The notes under the pieces are model-generated. The model searched no databases and was not told the DNA's origin. It saw nothing but the letters and a program-made list of their open reading frames with translations. DNA of 20,232 nt from Actinomycetes bacterium. GTDB taxonomy: Bacteria; Actinomycetota; Acidimicrobiia; Spongiisociales; UBA5794. The position numbers and the translations under genes were made by a program. Of the stretch, positions 1-7,812 are shown piece after piece (positions within the stretch are counted from its first letter, which is position 1; every line of letters begins with the position of its first letter). The DNA lies in the NCBI GenBank assembly GCA_023336855.1, contig JAMBLK010000009.1:1-20232 (forward strand). Direction: 5' to 3'.

Positions 1-1
1 C

Positions 2-523
2 GTCGGACAGGGCGATCGCGTGCTGATCCATGGTGCGGGCGGCAACGTGGGCCAGCTTGCAGTGCAGATCGCCAAGGCTCGAAGGGCGGAAGTCTGGGCA
101 ACCGAGGTCTCGGCGAGACAGGATGTGCTCAAGAATCTCGCAGTCGACCATGCCATCGATTCCGACGCTGAAGATTTCGCCGACCTCGCCGCGGACATGA
201 ACGCCGTTCTCGATCTTGTTGGCTCCGACGACTCTCCAGTTCGGGCGCTCCGCACGTTGAGCGACGGCGGTGGTCTCGTGGTCCTCTCATCTCCCAACGA
301 TCTGCCTTCCGAGGAACAACTGACAGAGGCCAACGTCACGGGCGCATGGATGCTTGTCGAACCCGACTACGCGGGTCTTGATGCGCTCGCTGCGATGCTC
401 AGCTACGGCCTTCTGAAGATCTCTCTCGCCGAGACTGGACCGCTGAGCGAGATCGGTGCTCTGCACGCGATCGGCGAAGCGGGCGAGACGCCCGGAAGAC
501 TCGTAGCCACGGTCTGGGACTGA
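2..523 (+). CDS. NADP-dependent quinone oxidoreductase-like protein, C-terminal part (5' end outside window)
   Basis: The reading frame is open to the left edge of the window, so this is the C-terminal ~173 residues of a longer protein, and the GTG at 20 is not its start. The visible part is the Rossmann half of a medium-chain dehydrogenase/reductase: the nucleotide-binding loop HGAGGNVGQLAVQIAK lies at the start, followed by an acidic residue after the second strand (ATEVS) and the usual alternating strands and helices. The segment ends with a GRLVATVWD tail like that of zinc-independent quinone oxidoreductases, which reduce quinones or enones with NADPH. No zinc ligands are visible, but they would lie upstream. 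It ends 7 bases before the next gene and is probably co-transcribed with it. The family is secure; the substrate is unknown. Confidence 0.85.
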   Translation, partial: VGQGDRVLIHGAGGNVGQLAVQIAKARRAEVWATEVSARQDVLKNLAVDHAIDSDAEDFADLAADMNAVLDLVGSDDSPVRALRTLSDGGGLVVLSSPNDLPSEEQLTEANVTGAWMLVEPDYAGLDALAAMLSYGLLKISLAETGPLSEIGALHAIGEAGETPGRLVATVWD

Positions 524-530
524 CTGGTAG

Positions 531-1052
531 ATGCCACGCTTCGTCGCGCTCCTTCGGGCGATCAACACACCGCCGAGACACGTGAAGATGGACCGACTGC
601 GAGCGATCGTGGAAGGAGCGGGATTCGAGAGCGTTGCTACGTACATCGCATCGGGGAACGTCATCTTCGAGGCTCCCGACTCCGACGATATCGCCGCGCG
701 ATTGGAAGATGCTCTGTCGGAAGGACTCGGATTCGACGTGCCCGTCTACCTTCGGGGCGCCACCGAGATCGCTGCCGTCGCGGACGTCAGGCCCTTCGGT
801 GGAGAAGAAGCCAATCTCGAGATCTCGTTTCTTCCGTCTGTTCCCGACCCGGGCGATGTCGAACGCCTTGTCGCCGCAACAAGCGGCAATGACCGTCTCG
901 CTGTGATCGGCCGCGAGGTGTACTGGTCACACGTCGGACCCCGCCGCGAGTCGGCCCATAGCGAGGGAAGGGTGATGAGGGCGCTTGGCATGCAGACAAC
1001 GCAGCGGTCGGCAACAACCGTCCGTCGGATCGCGGATCGTTTCTTCCGCTGA
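531..1052 (+). CDS. DUF1697 family protein
   Basis: This 173-residue protein matches the DUF1697 family over its full length. The opening MPRFVALLRAINTPPRHVKM is the usual family start (a short strand, then 'LLRGINVG' in most members), followed by the hallmark YIASGNVIFEA strand near residues 36-46 and the C-terminal segment with VYWSHVG and a T.R...T...I pattern. The family is small, probably cytosolic and of unknown biochemical function. The ATG lies 7 bases after the preceding stop, which supports co-transcription with the upstream oxidoreductase. It faces the MFS gene tail-to-tail across 25 bases. No catalytic residues can be assigned. Confidence 0.88.
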   Translation: MPRFVALLRAINTPPRHVKMDRLRAIVEGAGFESVATYIASGNVIFEAPDSDDIAARLEDALSEGLGFDVPVYLRGATEIAAVADVRPFGGEEANLEISFLPSVPDPGDVERLVAATSGNDRLAVIGREVYWSHVGPRRESAHSEGRVMRALGMQTTQRSATTVRRIADRFFR

Positions 1053-1077
1053 CATCATCCGCATTGATGGACGCGGC

Positions 1078-2268
1078 CTAGACCGTTCGTGGATCCGTGG
1101 GCGGTAGGTGCTCGCGACCCTCCTGGACACCGATGACCATCGCACCGGACGCAGTGAGACCGACGGCCGACACGACTGCGAGCGTTACGAGACTCCCAAT
1201 GTCGACGAAGGCACCGCCGAGAACCGGACCGATGGAACGGCCAATAGCCATCAGACCCTGCGCATCGCCTGCTCGTTCACTCGGAGAGAGCGACCGATCG
1301 GAGAGCATCTGAAGAACTCCGGGTATGGACATCCAGAACGCGAACCCCCACCACGTCATGCCGATGAAGAAGAACGCGGGTGGTCCCATCACGGTCATGA
1401 CGGCGGCAGGTGCGATCGAGGCAATCATCCATCCCGGTCGCCGGTGTCGCGAAGACAGGCGAGCGCCGAGCAGGCCGCCGGCGGCGTTCATGCTGAATGC
1501 CAGGGATGCTGCCATGCTCGACAGGCCGTGAACGTCCCGAGCGACGAGTGTCTCATTGATGAACAGAGCCGAGCCGAACAGCGTTGCACCGGCGAGGGCG
1601 ACTAGCAGGATTCGGTTCGATCGAGAGCGACTTACCAGGCCACGAGTGCGTCGCTCCCCCGTGACCTGGGCGGTCAGCAGGACGGCCGGGATCGTTGCGA
1701 GCGCCATCAGGATGTAGACGGCCCGGTCGCCGTATCCGGCGACGAAGGCGACGAATGGGGCCCCGATGAGAACGGTCAAGGGGCCCGTCGACGCTACGGC
1801 CGCCATCGACGTCCTCTCCTGCATCGCGCTGGTCCAGGTGAGCCACGTCATCGCGCCGGCGGCGAAACCCGCAACCAATCGGATGCCAACGAGGACCCCG
1901 TAGATGTTCGGTACGGCACTGGCGATGTTCAGGACGAGGAGAACGGCCGCCGCGATTCTCAGGATGCGCCCATTTGGCGTCAGGAGACGCGGCAGGATGA
2001 AGTTCGCGGCAGCGAACGCTCCGACCTGGGCGACCGAAACTGCACCGACGGCACCTTCGGAAACACCGTACCGCTCGGCGATTACTGGGATGAGGAATGG
2101 TGTCGATGCATACATGAGAGCAACTGCTGCAGTAGCACCCACGAGGGCGATCGATGCATGCCGTCCTGCGGCATAGGCGATGCGAGTTGGGCCTTGCACG
2201 AGCGGATTGTTGCAGGTGACTCGTCGAGCGGCGAGATTGCACTCCACTCCCCCATCGTGGGAAGCCAC
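1078..2268 (-). CDS. MFS transporter
   Basis: The product has about twelve hydrophobic segments arranged as two six-helix halves, as in the major facilitator superfamily. The first helix is around residues 38-60 (VGATAAVALMYASTPFLIP), followed by PVIAERYGVSEGAVG, which resembles the helix 1-2 region of drug/cyanate-type MFS exporters. The stretch RLVAGFAAGAM fits helix 4. The substrate cannot be read from the sequence. The start is uncertain: the GTG at 2268 gives a long, polar N-terminus without a clear ribosome site, whereas GTGs at 2247 or 2199 would put the first helix closer to the start, as is usual. The gene is divergent from the SRPBCC gene and convergent with the DUF1697 gene. It may be a proton-coupled exporter, but that is inference from the family. 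Confidence 0.85.
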   Translation of the reverse strand: MASHDGGVECNLAARRVTCNNPLVQGPTRIAYAAGRHASIALVGATAAVALMYASTPFLIPVIAERYGVSEGAVGAVSVAQVGAFAAANFILPRLLTPNGRILRIAAAVLLVLNIASAVPNIYGVLVGIRLVAGFAAGAMTWLTWTSAMQERTSMAAVASTGPLTVLIGAPFVAFVAGYGDRAVYILMALATIPAVLLTAQVTGERRTRGLVSRSRSNRILLVALAGATLFGSALFINETLVARDVHGLSSMAASLAFSMNAAGGLLGARLSSRHRRPGWMIASIAPAAVMTVMGPPAFFFIGMTWWGFAFWMSIPGVLQMLSDRSLSPSERAGDAQGLMAIGRSIGPVLGGAFVDIGSLVTLAVVSAVGLTASGAMVIGVQEGREHLPPTDPRTV

Positions 2269-2348
2269 GAGCGGGGTGTCGGCGGGATTCGGGGGCGCTT
2301 CTGAAACGATACGATGGCGTCGGCAATCGAGCAGAGAGGCGGACCAAC

Positions 2349-2843
2349 ATGGGCGTCGAGATCCACGACGGCATCATGGTGCGGATCTCGCGATGTTTCG
2401 GTCATCCGCCGGAGAGGCTCTTCGCGGCGTTCACCGAACCCGACCTTGCTGCACGGTGGATGTGGGCAGGCCTCGGATCCCAGCCGTATGCCGAGATCGA
2501 TCTGCGGGTTGGCGGACGCTACCGCATCGCGATTACCGCCGATCCCGACGATGATTCGTGGCCGGGTGACGAACGGGCGATGCGTGGCGTGTACCTGGAG
2601 ATTGAACCGAACCGCCGTCTCGTCTACACGTTGCACTGGGACGCCGACGTCGGTTACAACCGCCCGTGTCTCGACTCGATCGACGAGGCGGTCACGGTTG
2701 ACTTTCGAGAGACGGAGACCGGATGCCTTCTGGTCTTCAACCATGTGGGTCTTCCCGGGGATGCGAAGTCGGCTGAGGCTCACGCACAAGGAGTCCAAGC
2801 GAGCTTCGACGTGCTCACCGCGGTGTTGGATGAGCAGGCATGA
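2349..2843 (+). CDS. SRPBCC (AHSA1-like) domain protein
   Basis: This 164-residue protein is a single START-like fold of the AHSA1/CalC type. The signature is ISRCFGHPPERLFAAFTEPDLAARWM near residues 13-38 (strand, helix, then the 'W' of the loop), followed by DLRVGGRYRI and the long C-terminal helix. These proteins bind hydrophobic ligands in a cavity; many members have no known ligand. The ATG is preceded by a purine-rich GAGAGGCGG. Its stop overlaps the start of the alcohol dehydrogenase gene (ATGA, 2840-2843), so the two are translationally coupled and may act on related compounds. No metal or catalytic residues are evident. Confidence 0.87.
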   Translation: MGVEIHDGIMVRISRCFGHPPERLFAAFTEPDLAARWMWAGLGSQPYAEIDLRVGGRYRIAITADPDDDSWPGDERAMRGVYLEIEPNRRLVYTLHWDADVGYNRPCLDSIDEAVTVDFRETETGCLLVFNHVGLPGDAKSAEAHAQGVQASFDVLTAVLDEQA

Positions 2844-3880
2844 GGGCCGCTCTCTACACCCAGTTCCAGGGACCGATCACCATCGAGGAGCTGCCGGGTC
2901 CCGCTCCTGAGCCGGACGGCGTGGTGGTCAACGTCGAGGCGACCGGTCTGTGCAGGAGCGATTGGCACGGGTGGATGGGCCATGACCCGGACATCGTGCT
3001 CCCGCATGTACCGGGGCATGAACTCGCGGGCACGATCGTCGCCGTCGGTTCCGACGTGACACGGTGGCAGATAGGCGACCGCGTGACGGTCCCATTCGTC
3101 GCGGGTTGCGGCAAATGTGAACAATGCAGGGACGGTAATGAACAGGTTTGTGAGCGACAATTCCAACCGGGTTTCACCGGCTGGGGTTCTTTCGCTGAGC
3201 TCGTCGCTCTCCGCTTCGCCGACAGGAACCTCGTAGCCATTCCGCCGGAGGTCGACGTCGTGACCGCCGCGACCCTGGGATGCCGTTTCGCGACCTCTTT
3301 CCGGGCAGTGGTCGATCAGGGCAGGGTTGGCGCGGATGAGTGGGTTGCGGTCCATGGATGCGGCGGTGTCGGTCTCGCAGCAATCATGATCGCTAAGGCC
3401 TATGGCGCAAACGTCGTAGCGGTCGACCCGGACAGCGGGGCGAGGGAGCTCGCTCGCTCGCTCGGCGCCAAGACGATGGTCCACGATCCGGACGCGATCA
3501 AGATGTCGAAGGCGTTGAAGGAAGCGACGGACGGCGGGCCTCACCTCTCCATCGACGCGATCGGGAATCCGGTCGTCGTCTCAACGTCGATCGAGTCGCT
3601 GCGGCGCCGAGGACGCCACGTGCAGGTCGGCCTCTTGCCAGAGAACGAGACCTTGATTCCGATGGGAACAGTCATCGGCCGTGAGCTGGAGGTACTCGGG
3701 AGTCACGGTATGGCGGCGCATCGGTATCCGGAGATGATGGAGATGATCATCGACGGACGCCTCGACCCGGGACGCCTGGTGACCCGCAGGATCCCGTTGT
3801 CAGAGGTAACCGAAGCGCTCCCGGAGATGGATTCGATGCAGAGGCCAGGAGTGACTGTGATCGATCGGCTCGACGCCTGA
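2840..3880 (+). CDS. zinc-dependent alcohol dehydrogenase family protein
   Basis: This 346-residue medium-chain dehydrogenase has both zinc sites. Catalytic ligands are the Cys of TGLCRSDWHG (near residue 37) and the GHE motif near residue 59. The structural zinc site is the four-Cys cluster CGKCEQCRDGNEQVC around residues 90-104. The Rossmann domain carries GCGGVGLAAIMIA near residue 174, with an Asp at the end of the second strand (VAVDPDSG), which favours NAD over NADP. The expected reaction is reversible oxidation of an alcohol to an aldehyde or ketone in the cytosol; the substrate is unknown. It starts within the stop codon of the SRPBCC gene, so the pair forms an operon. All key residues are present. 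Confidence 0.93.
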   Translation: MRAALYTQFQGPITIEELPGPAPEPDGVVVNVEATGLCRSDWHGWMGHDPDIVLPHVPGHELAGTIVAVGSDVTRWQIGDRVTVPFVAGCGKCEQCRDGNEQVCERQFQPGFTGWGSFAELVALRFADRNLVAIPPEVDVVTAATLGCRFATSFRAVVDQGRVGADEWVAVHGCGGVGLAAIMIAKAYGANVVAVDPDSGARELARSLGAKTMVHDPDAIKMSKALKEATDGGPHLSIDAIGNPVVVSTSIESLRRRGRHVQVGLLPENETLIPMGTVIGRELEVLGSHGMAAHRYPEMMEMIIDGRLDPGRLVTRRIPLSEVTEALPEMDSMQRPGVTVIDRLDA

Positions 3881-3891
3881 TGTGGCGCTGG

Positions 3892-3897
3892 TAGGGT
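3892..3897 (+). promoter_or_regulatory. -10 element of a leaderless promoter for the cupin gene
   Basis: TAGGGT matches the actinobacterial TANNNT -10 consensus. With exactly six bases between it and the ATG at 3904, it occupies -12 to -7 if transcription starts at the A of the start codon. No Shine-Dalgarno sequence is present in that gap. The same geometry recurs at two other genes in this window. Confidence 0.55.
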
Positions 3898-3903
3898 CGG
3901 CGT

Positions 3904-4233
3904 ATGACAGATCAACCCTCTTTCACCGTGTTGGCGAACCTTCTCGACGAAGTTGAGATCCCGAAGAACGGAACCCTCAGTCGAGTCGTGTTCAATGCCG
4001 ACGGGCTGCGTGTCGTCCTGTTCGCGTTCGACACGGGCGAGCAACTGACCGATCACGCCGCCACCGTGCCGGCGGTCGTCCAGGTCATCAAGGGCCGCCT
4101 CGAGATGACCCTCGACGACCAGGTGGTGGAGATCGATCCGAGCTCCTGGGTCCACATGGATGCCCATCTCATCCACGCCCTGGTCGCTCTCGAGCCGAGC
4201 GTCGTGATCCTCACTCTTCAGCGGACCACCTGA
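3904..4233 (+). CDS. small cupin-domain protein
   Basis: This 109-residue protein is a single cupin barrel. The first cupin motif is recognisable in FDTGEQLTDHAATVPAVVQVIKGRLEMTLDD (residues ~40-70), and the second in DPSSWVHMDAHLIHALVALEPSVVILT (residues ~78-106). Putative metal ligands are His52 and the histidines of MDAHLIHAL, although the classic HxH(x)E set is only partly kept. Small stand-alone cupins often sense or protect against small molecules or act as isomerases; no specific role can be assigned. The gene lies 23 bases downstream of the dehydrogenase but appears to have its own leaderless promoter. It converges on DUF1801 with a 6-base gap. Confidence 0.85.
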   Translation: MTDQPSFTVLANLLDEVEIPKNGTLSRVVFNADGLRVVLFAFDTGEQLTDHAATVPAVVQVIKGRLEMTLDDQVVEIDPSSWVHMDAHLIHALVALEPSVVILTLQRTT

Positions 4234-4239
4234 AGCCGC

Positions 4240-4689
4240 TCAGCGAGCAGTGCGCGAGACCTCGTACTGACGGACAAACTCGTCGATCGGCATCGAGTTG
4301 ATGGACTCAGCGATGACCTCCGTCGCCAGATCGTCGACGCTCTTGAAGCGAAGACACGATCGCCCCATGTCCAGCTTCTTGCCGGTCTTGAGATACTTCG
4401 TCTTGAAGGCCTCTTCGCCGCCCTGAACGAATGCCACGTTCGTCAGATAGAGAGCAAGATGGCGCTTCTGCGCCGCAAGGGCGATGAACATGAGCGGCTT
4501 GCCGTTGTAGGTGTCCGAAAACGTCTCGAGGGGCACCTCGTACGTGATCATCCCCCACCGCATGGTCTCGACGTAGCCGTCCGGTAGATTCTCGAGGACA
4601 AGATCGCGAACGGCCTCGACATCCTCGCGCCGATCTTCGGAGATCTCCGCGAGATACTCGGCCACGGTCGTTGCGTCGCTACTCACCAT
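4240..4689 (-). CDS. DUF1801 domain-containing protein
   Basis: This 149-residue protein belongs to the YdhG-like DUF1801 family, which has an iron-chaperone frataxin-like fold in some members. The N-terminal helix pair (TVAEYLAEISEDRREDVEAVRDLVLENLP) leads into ETMRWGMITYEVP, the family's most conserved element, then GKPLMFIALAAQKRHLALYLTN and the C-terminal SCLRFKSVDDL. The function in this organism is unknown. A TAGGGT -10 hexamer sits at -12 to -7 of the ATG with no ribosome site, so the message is probably leaderless. The same bases contain the TAG stop of the frame-restored upstream channel gene. Confidence 0.87.
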   Translation of the reverse strand: MVSSDATTVAEYLAEISEDRREDVEAVRDLVLENLPDGYVETMRWGMITYEVPLETFSDTYNGKPLMFIALAAQKRHLALYLTNVAFVQGGEEAFKTKYLKTGKKLDMGRSCLRFKSVDDLATEVIAESINSMPIDEFVRQYEVSRTAR

Positions 4690-4695
4690 GATCGG

Positions 4696-4701
4696 ACCCT
4701 A
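4696..4701 (-). promoter_or_regulatory. -10 element of a leaderless promoter for the DUF1801 gene
   Basis: On the minus strand this reads TAGGGT and lies exactly at -12 to -7 relative to the A of the DUF1801 ATG (4689). No Shine-Dalgarno sequence lies between. Its first three bases are also the TAG stop of the frame-corrected TehA-like gene. Confidence 0.55.
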
Positions 4702-5887
4702 CCGGGCGTATCGAGTCTCCGGAAGGCGCTGGTGCGGCGACTCGAAGACCTTTCCCGACCACATCGCTCGTACCGTTCTCACTGCAACGGTGATCCATGC
4801 TGCAAAGAGAGCGACGATGACACCGATGTAGAACCAGCGGATACTCTCGAACCCGCTTCACCTTCCACGCGCCGCCGGTGGCAACGCCGAGGGAGCCGAG
4901 CGGAAAGGTGTACGCCCACCACGAGAGTGCGTAGGGCAGGTCCAGATGGCGGAGATAGGCGATGACGATGATGACCGCCATCACGAACGACCATGCTGCG
5001 AAGCCCCACGCCGCGAGGATCCCAAGGACGGAGACGGCTTCGATGGCGTGTGCGTCGATGTCGAGCGGTGTACCCGCTTCGAAGAGATGCATCATCTTGA
5101 ACAGAGCCACAGCGATGATCGCCATCGGAGCGATCGCGATGAACGAGGTGGCTGCGAACCTGCTGACCGGGAGCGACTCGAGGACGTAGTGGTGATAGAC
5201 AAGCGAGCCGACGAAGAGGAACAGGAAGAAACCAATCCCGAAGCTGGTGATCGAGAGCCCGAAGGTCAGTTCGAAGCGATCGCTGTACAGCATGGCGAGT
5301 TCGAAACCGGCGACGGGGATGAGCAGCTTCGCCACGGGCGGGATGAACCACCCGAAGTTGGCGTGTGACAACTCGATGGCGTCACTGCGGTAGATCTTTG
5401 GCAGGACGACGAATGCCGCTACGTAGATCCCGATCGATCCGACCAGCCACATCCAGAACGCAATCTCCCGCGACGTCTCGATCGAGAAGAACATGTCCGG
5501 GTATTTCAGGAGATCGAGGGCGATGATGATGATCATCGCCGTCACGTTGCTCGTCACGGTCTCCCCCGTCGACGTCATGTAGACGTGGACGATGAGGAAG
5601 ATCACGAGAATGAACGCACCGAGTGCATGAATGATCGCAACGAAGGCCAGACCGCCGGGCCAGGCGGATGACCATGAGTTGTAGAACACGTACAACAGGC
5701 CCGTCGTGACCATGATCGGAACGATCAGGATCTTGAAGCCGAGGTACGTCATCTTCTGGAGCGGGTTGAGCTTGGTCAGTTCGGACTTGCGGTACGGGTG
5801 ATCCTCACCCTTGAAGATCCCGTATGCGTAGTACCGGCCCTGGGTGACGAGCGACCGATCGCCGGTGGGCATGTACTGGCGCCATGC
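4699..5887 (-). pseudogene. cytochrome b561 C-terminal part fused to a TehA/SLAC1-like anion channel; frameshifted
   Basis: This is the distal part of the gene, after the TGA at 5888-5890. The first ~115 residues are the second half of a diheme b561 domain, including KLNPLQKMTYLGFK and the His pair in AIIHALGAF and LIVHVYMT. Near 5515-5535 it passes directly into a TDT-family channel, recognised by HANFGWFIPPVAKLL and SWWAYTFPLGSLG. Only about seven channel helices remain; the family has ten. An extra base within 4853-4858 breaks the frame. Skipping it restores IRWFYIGVIVALFAAWI and an end at the TAG of 4699-4701; without skipping, the frame reads nonsense to 4679. The longest open stretch as it stands is 4679-5872. 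TDT proteins move anions such as sulfite, nitrate or tellurite, which would suit an oxyanion-reducing locus; this role is inferred. Confidence 0.8.
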
Positions 5888-6103
5888 TCACGTCGCGATG
5901 TGCCAGAAGATGGCGAACACGATGAGGATGATGAACGCCCGAGCGACGATGTTGTGGATACGCACCGCCGTCTCGAACCCGAACAGGGTGTAGGACCCGT
6001 GGATCTCGAAGCCCGTGATCATCAGGGTGATGATGAACAGGGCTTGGAGCCAGTGCCAGAGCCGTTCGAATCCGGCGTAGATCTTGACCCGGTGTGACGA
6101 CAT
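5888..6103 (-). pseudogene. cytochrome b561 domain, N-terminal part, ended by an in-frame TGA
   Basis: This 71-residue reading frame encodes the first two helices of a diheme cytochrome b561: ERLWHWLQALFIITLMITGF, with its His ligand, and VRIHNIVARAFI, with a second one, up to AIFWHIAT. A TGA then interrupts it in the same frame as the rest of the protein; reading through gives AWRQYMPT, where b561 proteins usually have T-G-E-W-R-Q-Y. The ATG at 6103 overlaps the octaheme gene's stop (TGATG) and follows a GGAGGAG ribosome site, so it was built to be coupled to the cytochrome. In intact relatives this subunit links the membrane quinone pool to the periplasmic or extracytoplasmic heme enzyme. 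A GGA-to-TGA change would explain the break; a sequencing error is the alternative. Confidence 0.82.
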
Positions 6104-6653
6104 CAGGAACTCCTCCGCTTCGATCCGACCGCTCTTATGACACCGTGGACGATGACCACCACCAGGGTGAGGCCGACGAGACCCCACAGCAGCCAGTCGA
6201 AGGCGCCGCCATCACGCCCCGGGAGGTAGAACCCACCGAGGGAAGCGAGCACGCCATCCCGGCTGTGGCATGAACCGCACTCGACGGCATCACCGCTGGG
6301 TGCAACCATCTGGGTAGCGGGTTCGAAGAAGACCGTCTCCATCCATCCCACTTCACCGCTGAACGGAACGCTGCCGCCGCTGTAGGGCTCGCCGGCAACG
6401 GCCATGCCGGCTTCGATGGCCAGATTCCAGTCGAAGGTCTTCCAGTACGCAGCATCGTCTTTTCCGAACAGATGGGGCAAGCGACCGTGTTGTTGCCGGC
6501 ATCGATCGGTTGGATCCCCCGGAACGCCTTCACCGGGTAGATGCGCGAGTTCTCGTCGTCGTATGAGCCTGCGTAAGCGTTCAGTTCCATTACGCCGTTG
6601 TCGTTGAGAACGACCGGATCGCCGGCAATCGTGACGTTGACGATTCCGTTGAA
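6103..6653 (-). pseudogene. octaheme c-type cytochrome (tetrathionate reductase family), C-terminal part, frameshifted
   Basis: This is the continuation of the octaheme cytochrome after the TGA at 6654-6656. The same frame continues with FNGIVNVTIAGD and SRIYPVKAFRGIQP as far as about 6480, where one base appears to be missing (GCT-TGC in place of GCN-TTG). The next frame then restores LPHLFGKDDAAYWKTF, a highly recognisable family segment, followed by the last heme motif CGSCH and a C-terminal membrane helix (WLLWGLVGLTLVVVIVHGVI) that would anchor the protein. It ends at the TGA of 6103-6105, overlapping the b561 start. The intact family reduces tetrathionate, nitrite or hydroxylamine in vitro; the physiological substrate is debated. 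As the sequence stands, this part would not be made as one chain with the N-terminal part. Confidence 0.82.
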
Positions 6654-7682
6654 TCAGACGTAGGACGGAACGAAGTCCCGATCCCACTCGGAGTTGCCAT
6701 TGATCGTCGTGTAATCGACGTTGCCGTTCTCGTCCTTCGTCGTGATCTTGTTGCCATCGGCGTCGAACTCGCCTGCCGTGGACCAATCCCACCACGTCTT
6801 CGTGTACGTCTCGCCTCGTGCAAGAGTCGGGATGTGACACGTCTGGCATGCAACCTTGTCGGTGTGCTCGTTGAGCTTTTCGCTCTCCATCGGTTGCGTC
6901 CCGTGGCATGACTGGCAGGTCGCCTGGTTTCCGTCATCGATCGGCAGGTCAACCCCCGAGTCGTCGGACGGATGCATGTAGACGGATGAACCGTTGATCT
7001 GGTGGTTGTTTCCTTCGTGACAGTCGGAACAGACCATGCCCGCCCCGTCTGCCGACATGTGAACGCCGAGATCCTTCGACGCAGTCAGAAGATCCGGGTT
7101 GAGATCGCCGTGCTTCACGCCGGCGCCGCCCCCGCCGTTGAAGTCGGTCGGCTCATATGCGGGATGTCCTGCGGCCGTCGGGAACTTCTTGTAGGTGCCC
7201 GTCGTGTCGTGGCAGGAGACACAGTCCACGTTCTCTTCGATCGTGAAGTCGTACGTGTTGTCGGTCCATCCGTATCCGGTGTGACAACTCGTGAACCGTG
7301 GTTCATTCGACTGGACGCCGATGAAAGGGTTGTTGATCTGCGTCGTCTTGCCGATTCCCTCGCCGTAGTGGTTGTCCCAGGTCCAGTGGGTCGTCTGCTG
7401 AACCTGCTTGGCGGCCTCGGTGTGGCACGACAGGCACGCCGCGGTGAGGTCTGGACCGGTGGCGAAGTCCTGCTGGAGGATCTCGAACTTGCGGTGATCG
7501 GCCGTCGGATCGGAACGCTCCGCCGATATCGGAACGGGTTGCTCCGAGATCTGAACCGGTTCCTCTTCCTGAGCGATCGTCTCGGTCTGCCCAACCGCAC
7601 CGGCTGCAACGACGAACAGCACTGCTGCGACGAGGGTGAGCAAGATGAGCACCCGTTGTGTCGACCGACCTCGCGATTTCAT
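6654..7682 (-). pseudogene. octaheme c-type cytochrome (tetrathionate reductase family), N-terminal part, ended by an in-frame TGA
   Basis: The ATG at 7682 starts a 342-residue frame with a signal anchor (residues 9-30) and heme c sites CLSCH (83), CVSCH (154), CSDCH (218), CQSCH (256) and CQTCH (279). A sixth site reads FTSCH at 130, so the first heme-binding Cys is Phe. Relatives, as I remember them, have a further CxxCH site between HPAYEP and FNGGGG; here those blocks are almost adjacent (residues 174-186), so that site seems deleted in frame. The frame stops at TGA in DFVPSYV-stop-FNG, where the family has Trp. Together with CGSCH downstream, six intact motifs remain of eight expected. 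The upstream ribosome site is weak (GAGG). The gene heads a minus-strand operon with the b561/TehA gene and diverges from the heme-type importer operon. Confidence 0.83.
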
Positions 7683-7812
7683 CGTCGAGCCTCGTCCGGT
7701 CACCTTCAACCGCTCGTGGGCATTCAACCGACACACTGTCGGGCTGGCACGGACTCCGTAAGGGCCAAGGACCTGAATTCACGATCGCCGACGCCACGGA
7801 CACATCGAAACA

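Noticed and set aside
4679..5872. The 397-residue open frame as a complete, intact protein
   Set aside because: Its N-terminus starts inside the b561 domain and its last ~55 residues after 4855 are polar nonsense, while a neighbouring frame gives the expected channel end. It is a fragment with a shifted tail.
5888..6656. A changed genetic code in which TGA is read as an amino acid
   Set aside because: The two TGA codons would need to stand for different residues (Trp and Gly), many genes of this window end in TGA within ATGA or GTGA overlaps, and independent frameshifts occur in the same locus. Mutation or sequence error is simpler.
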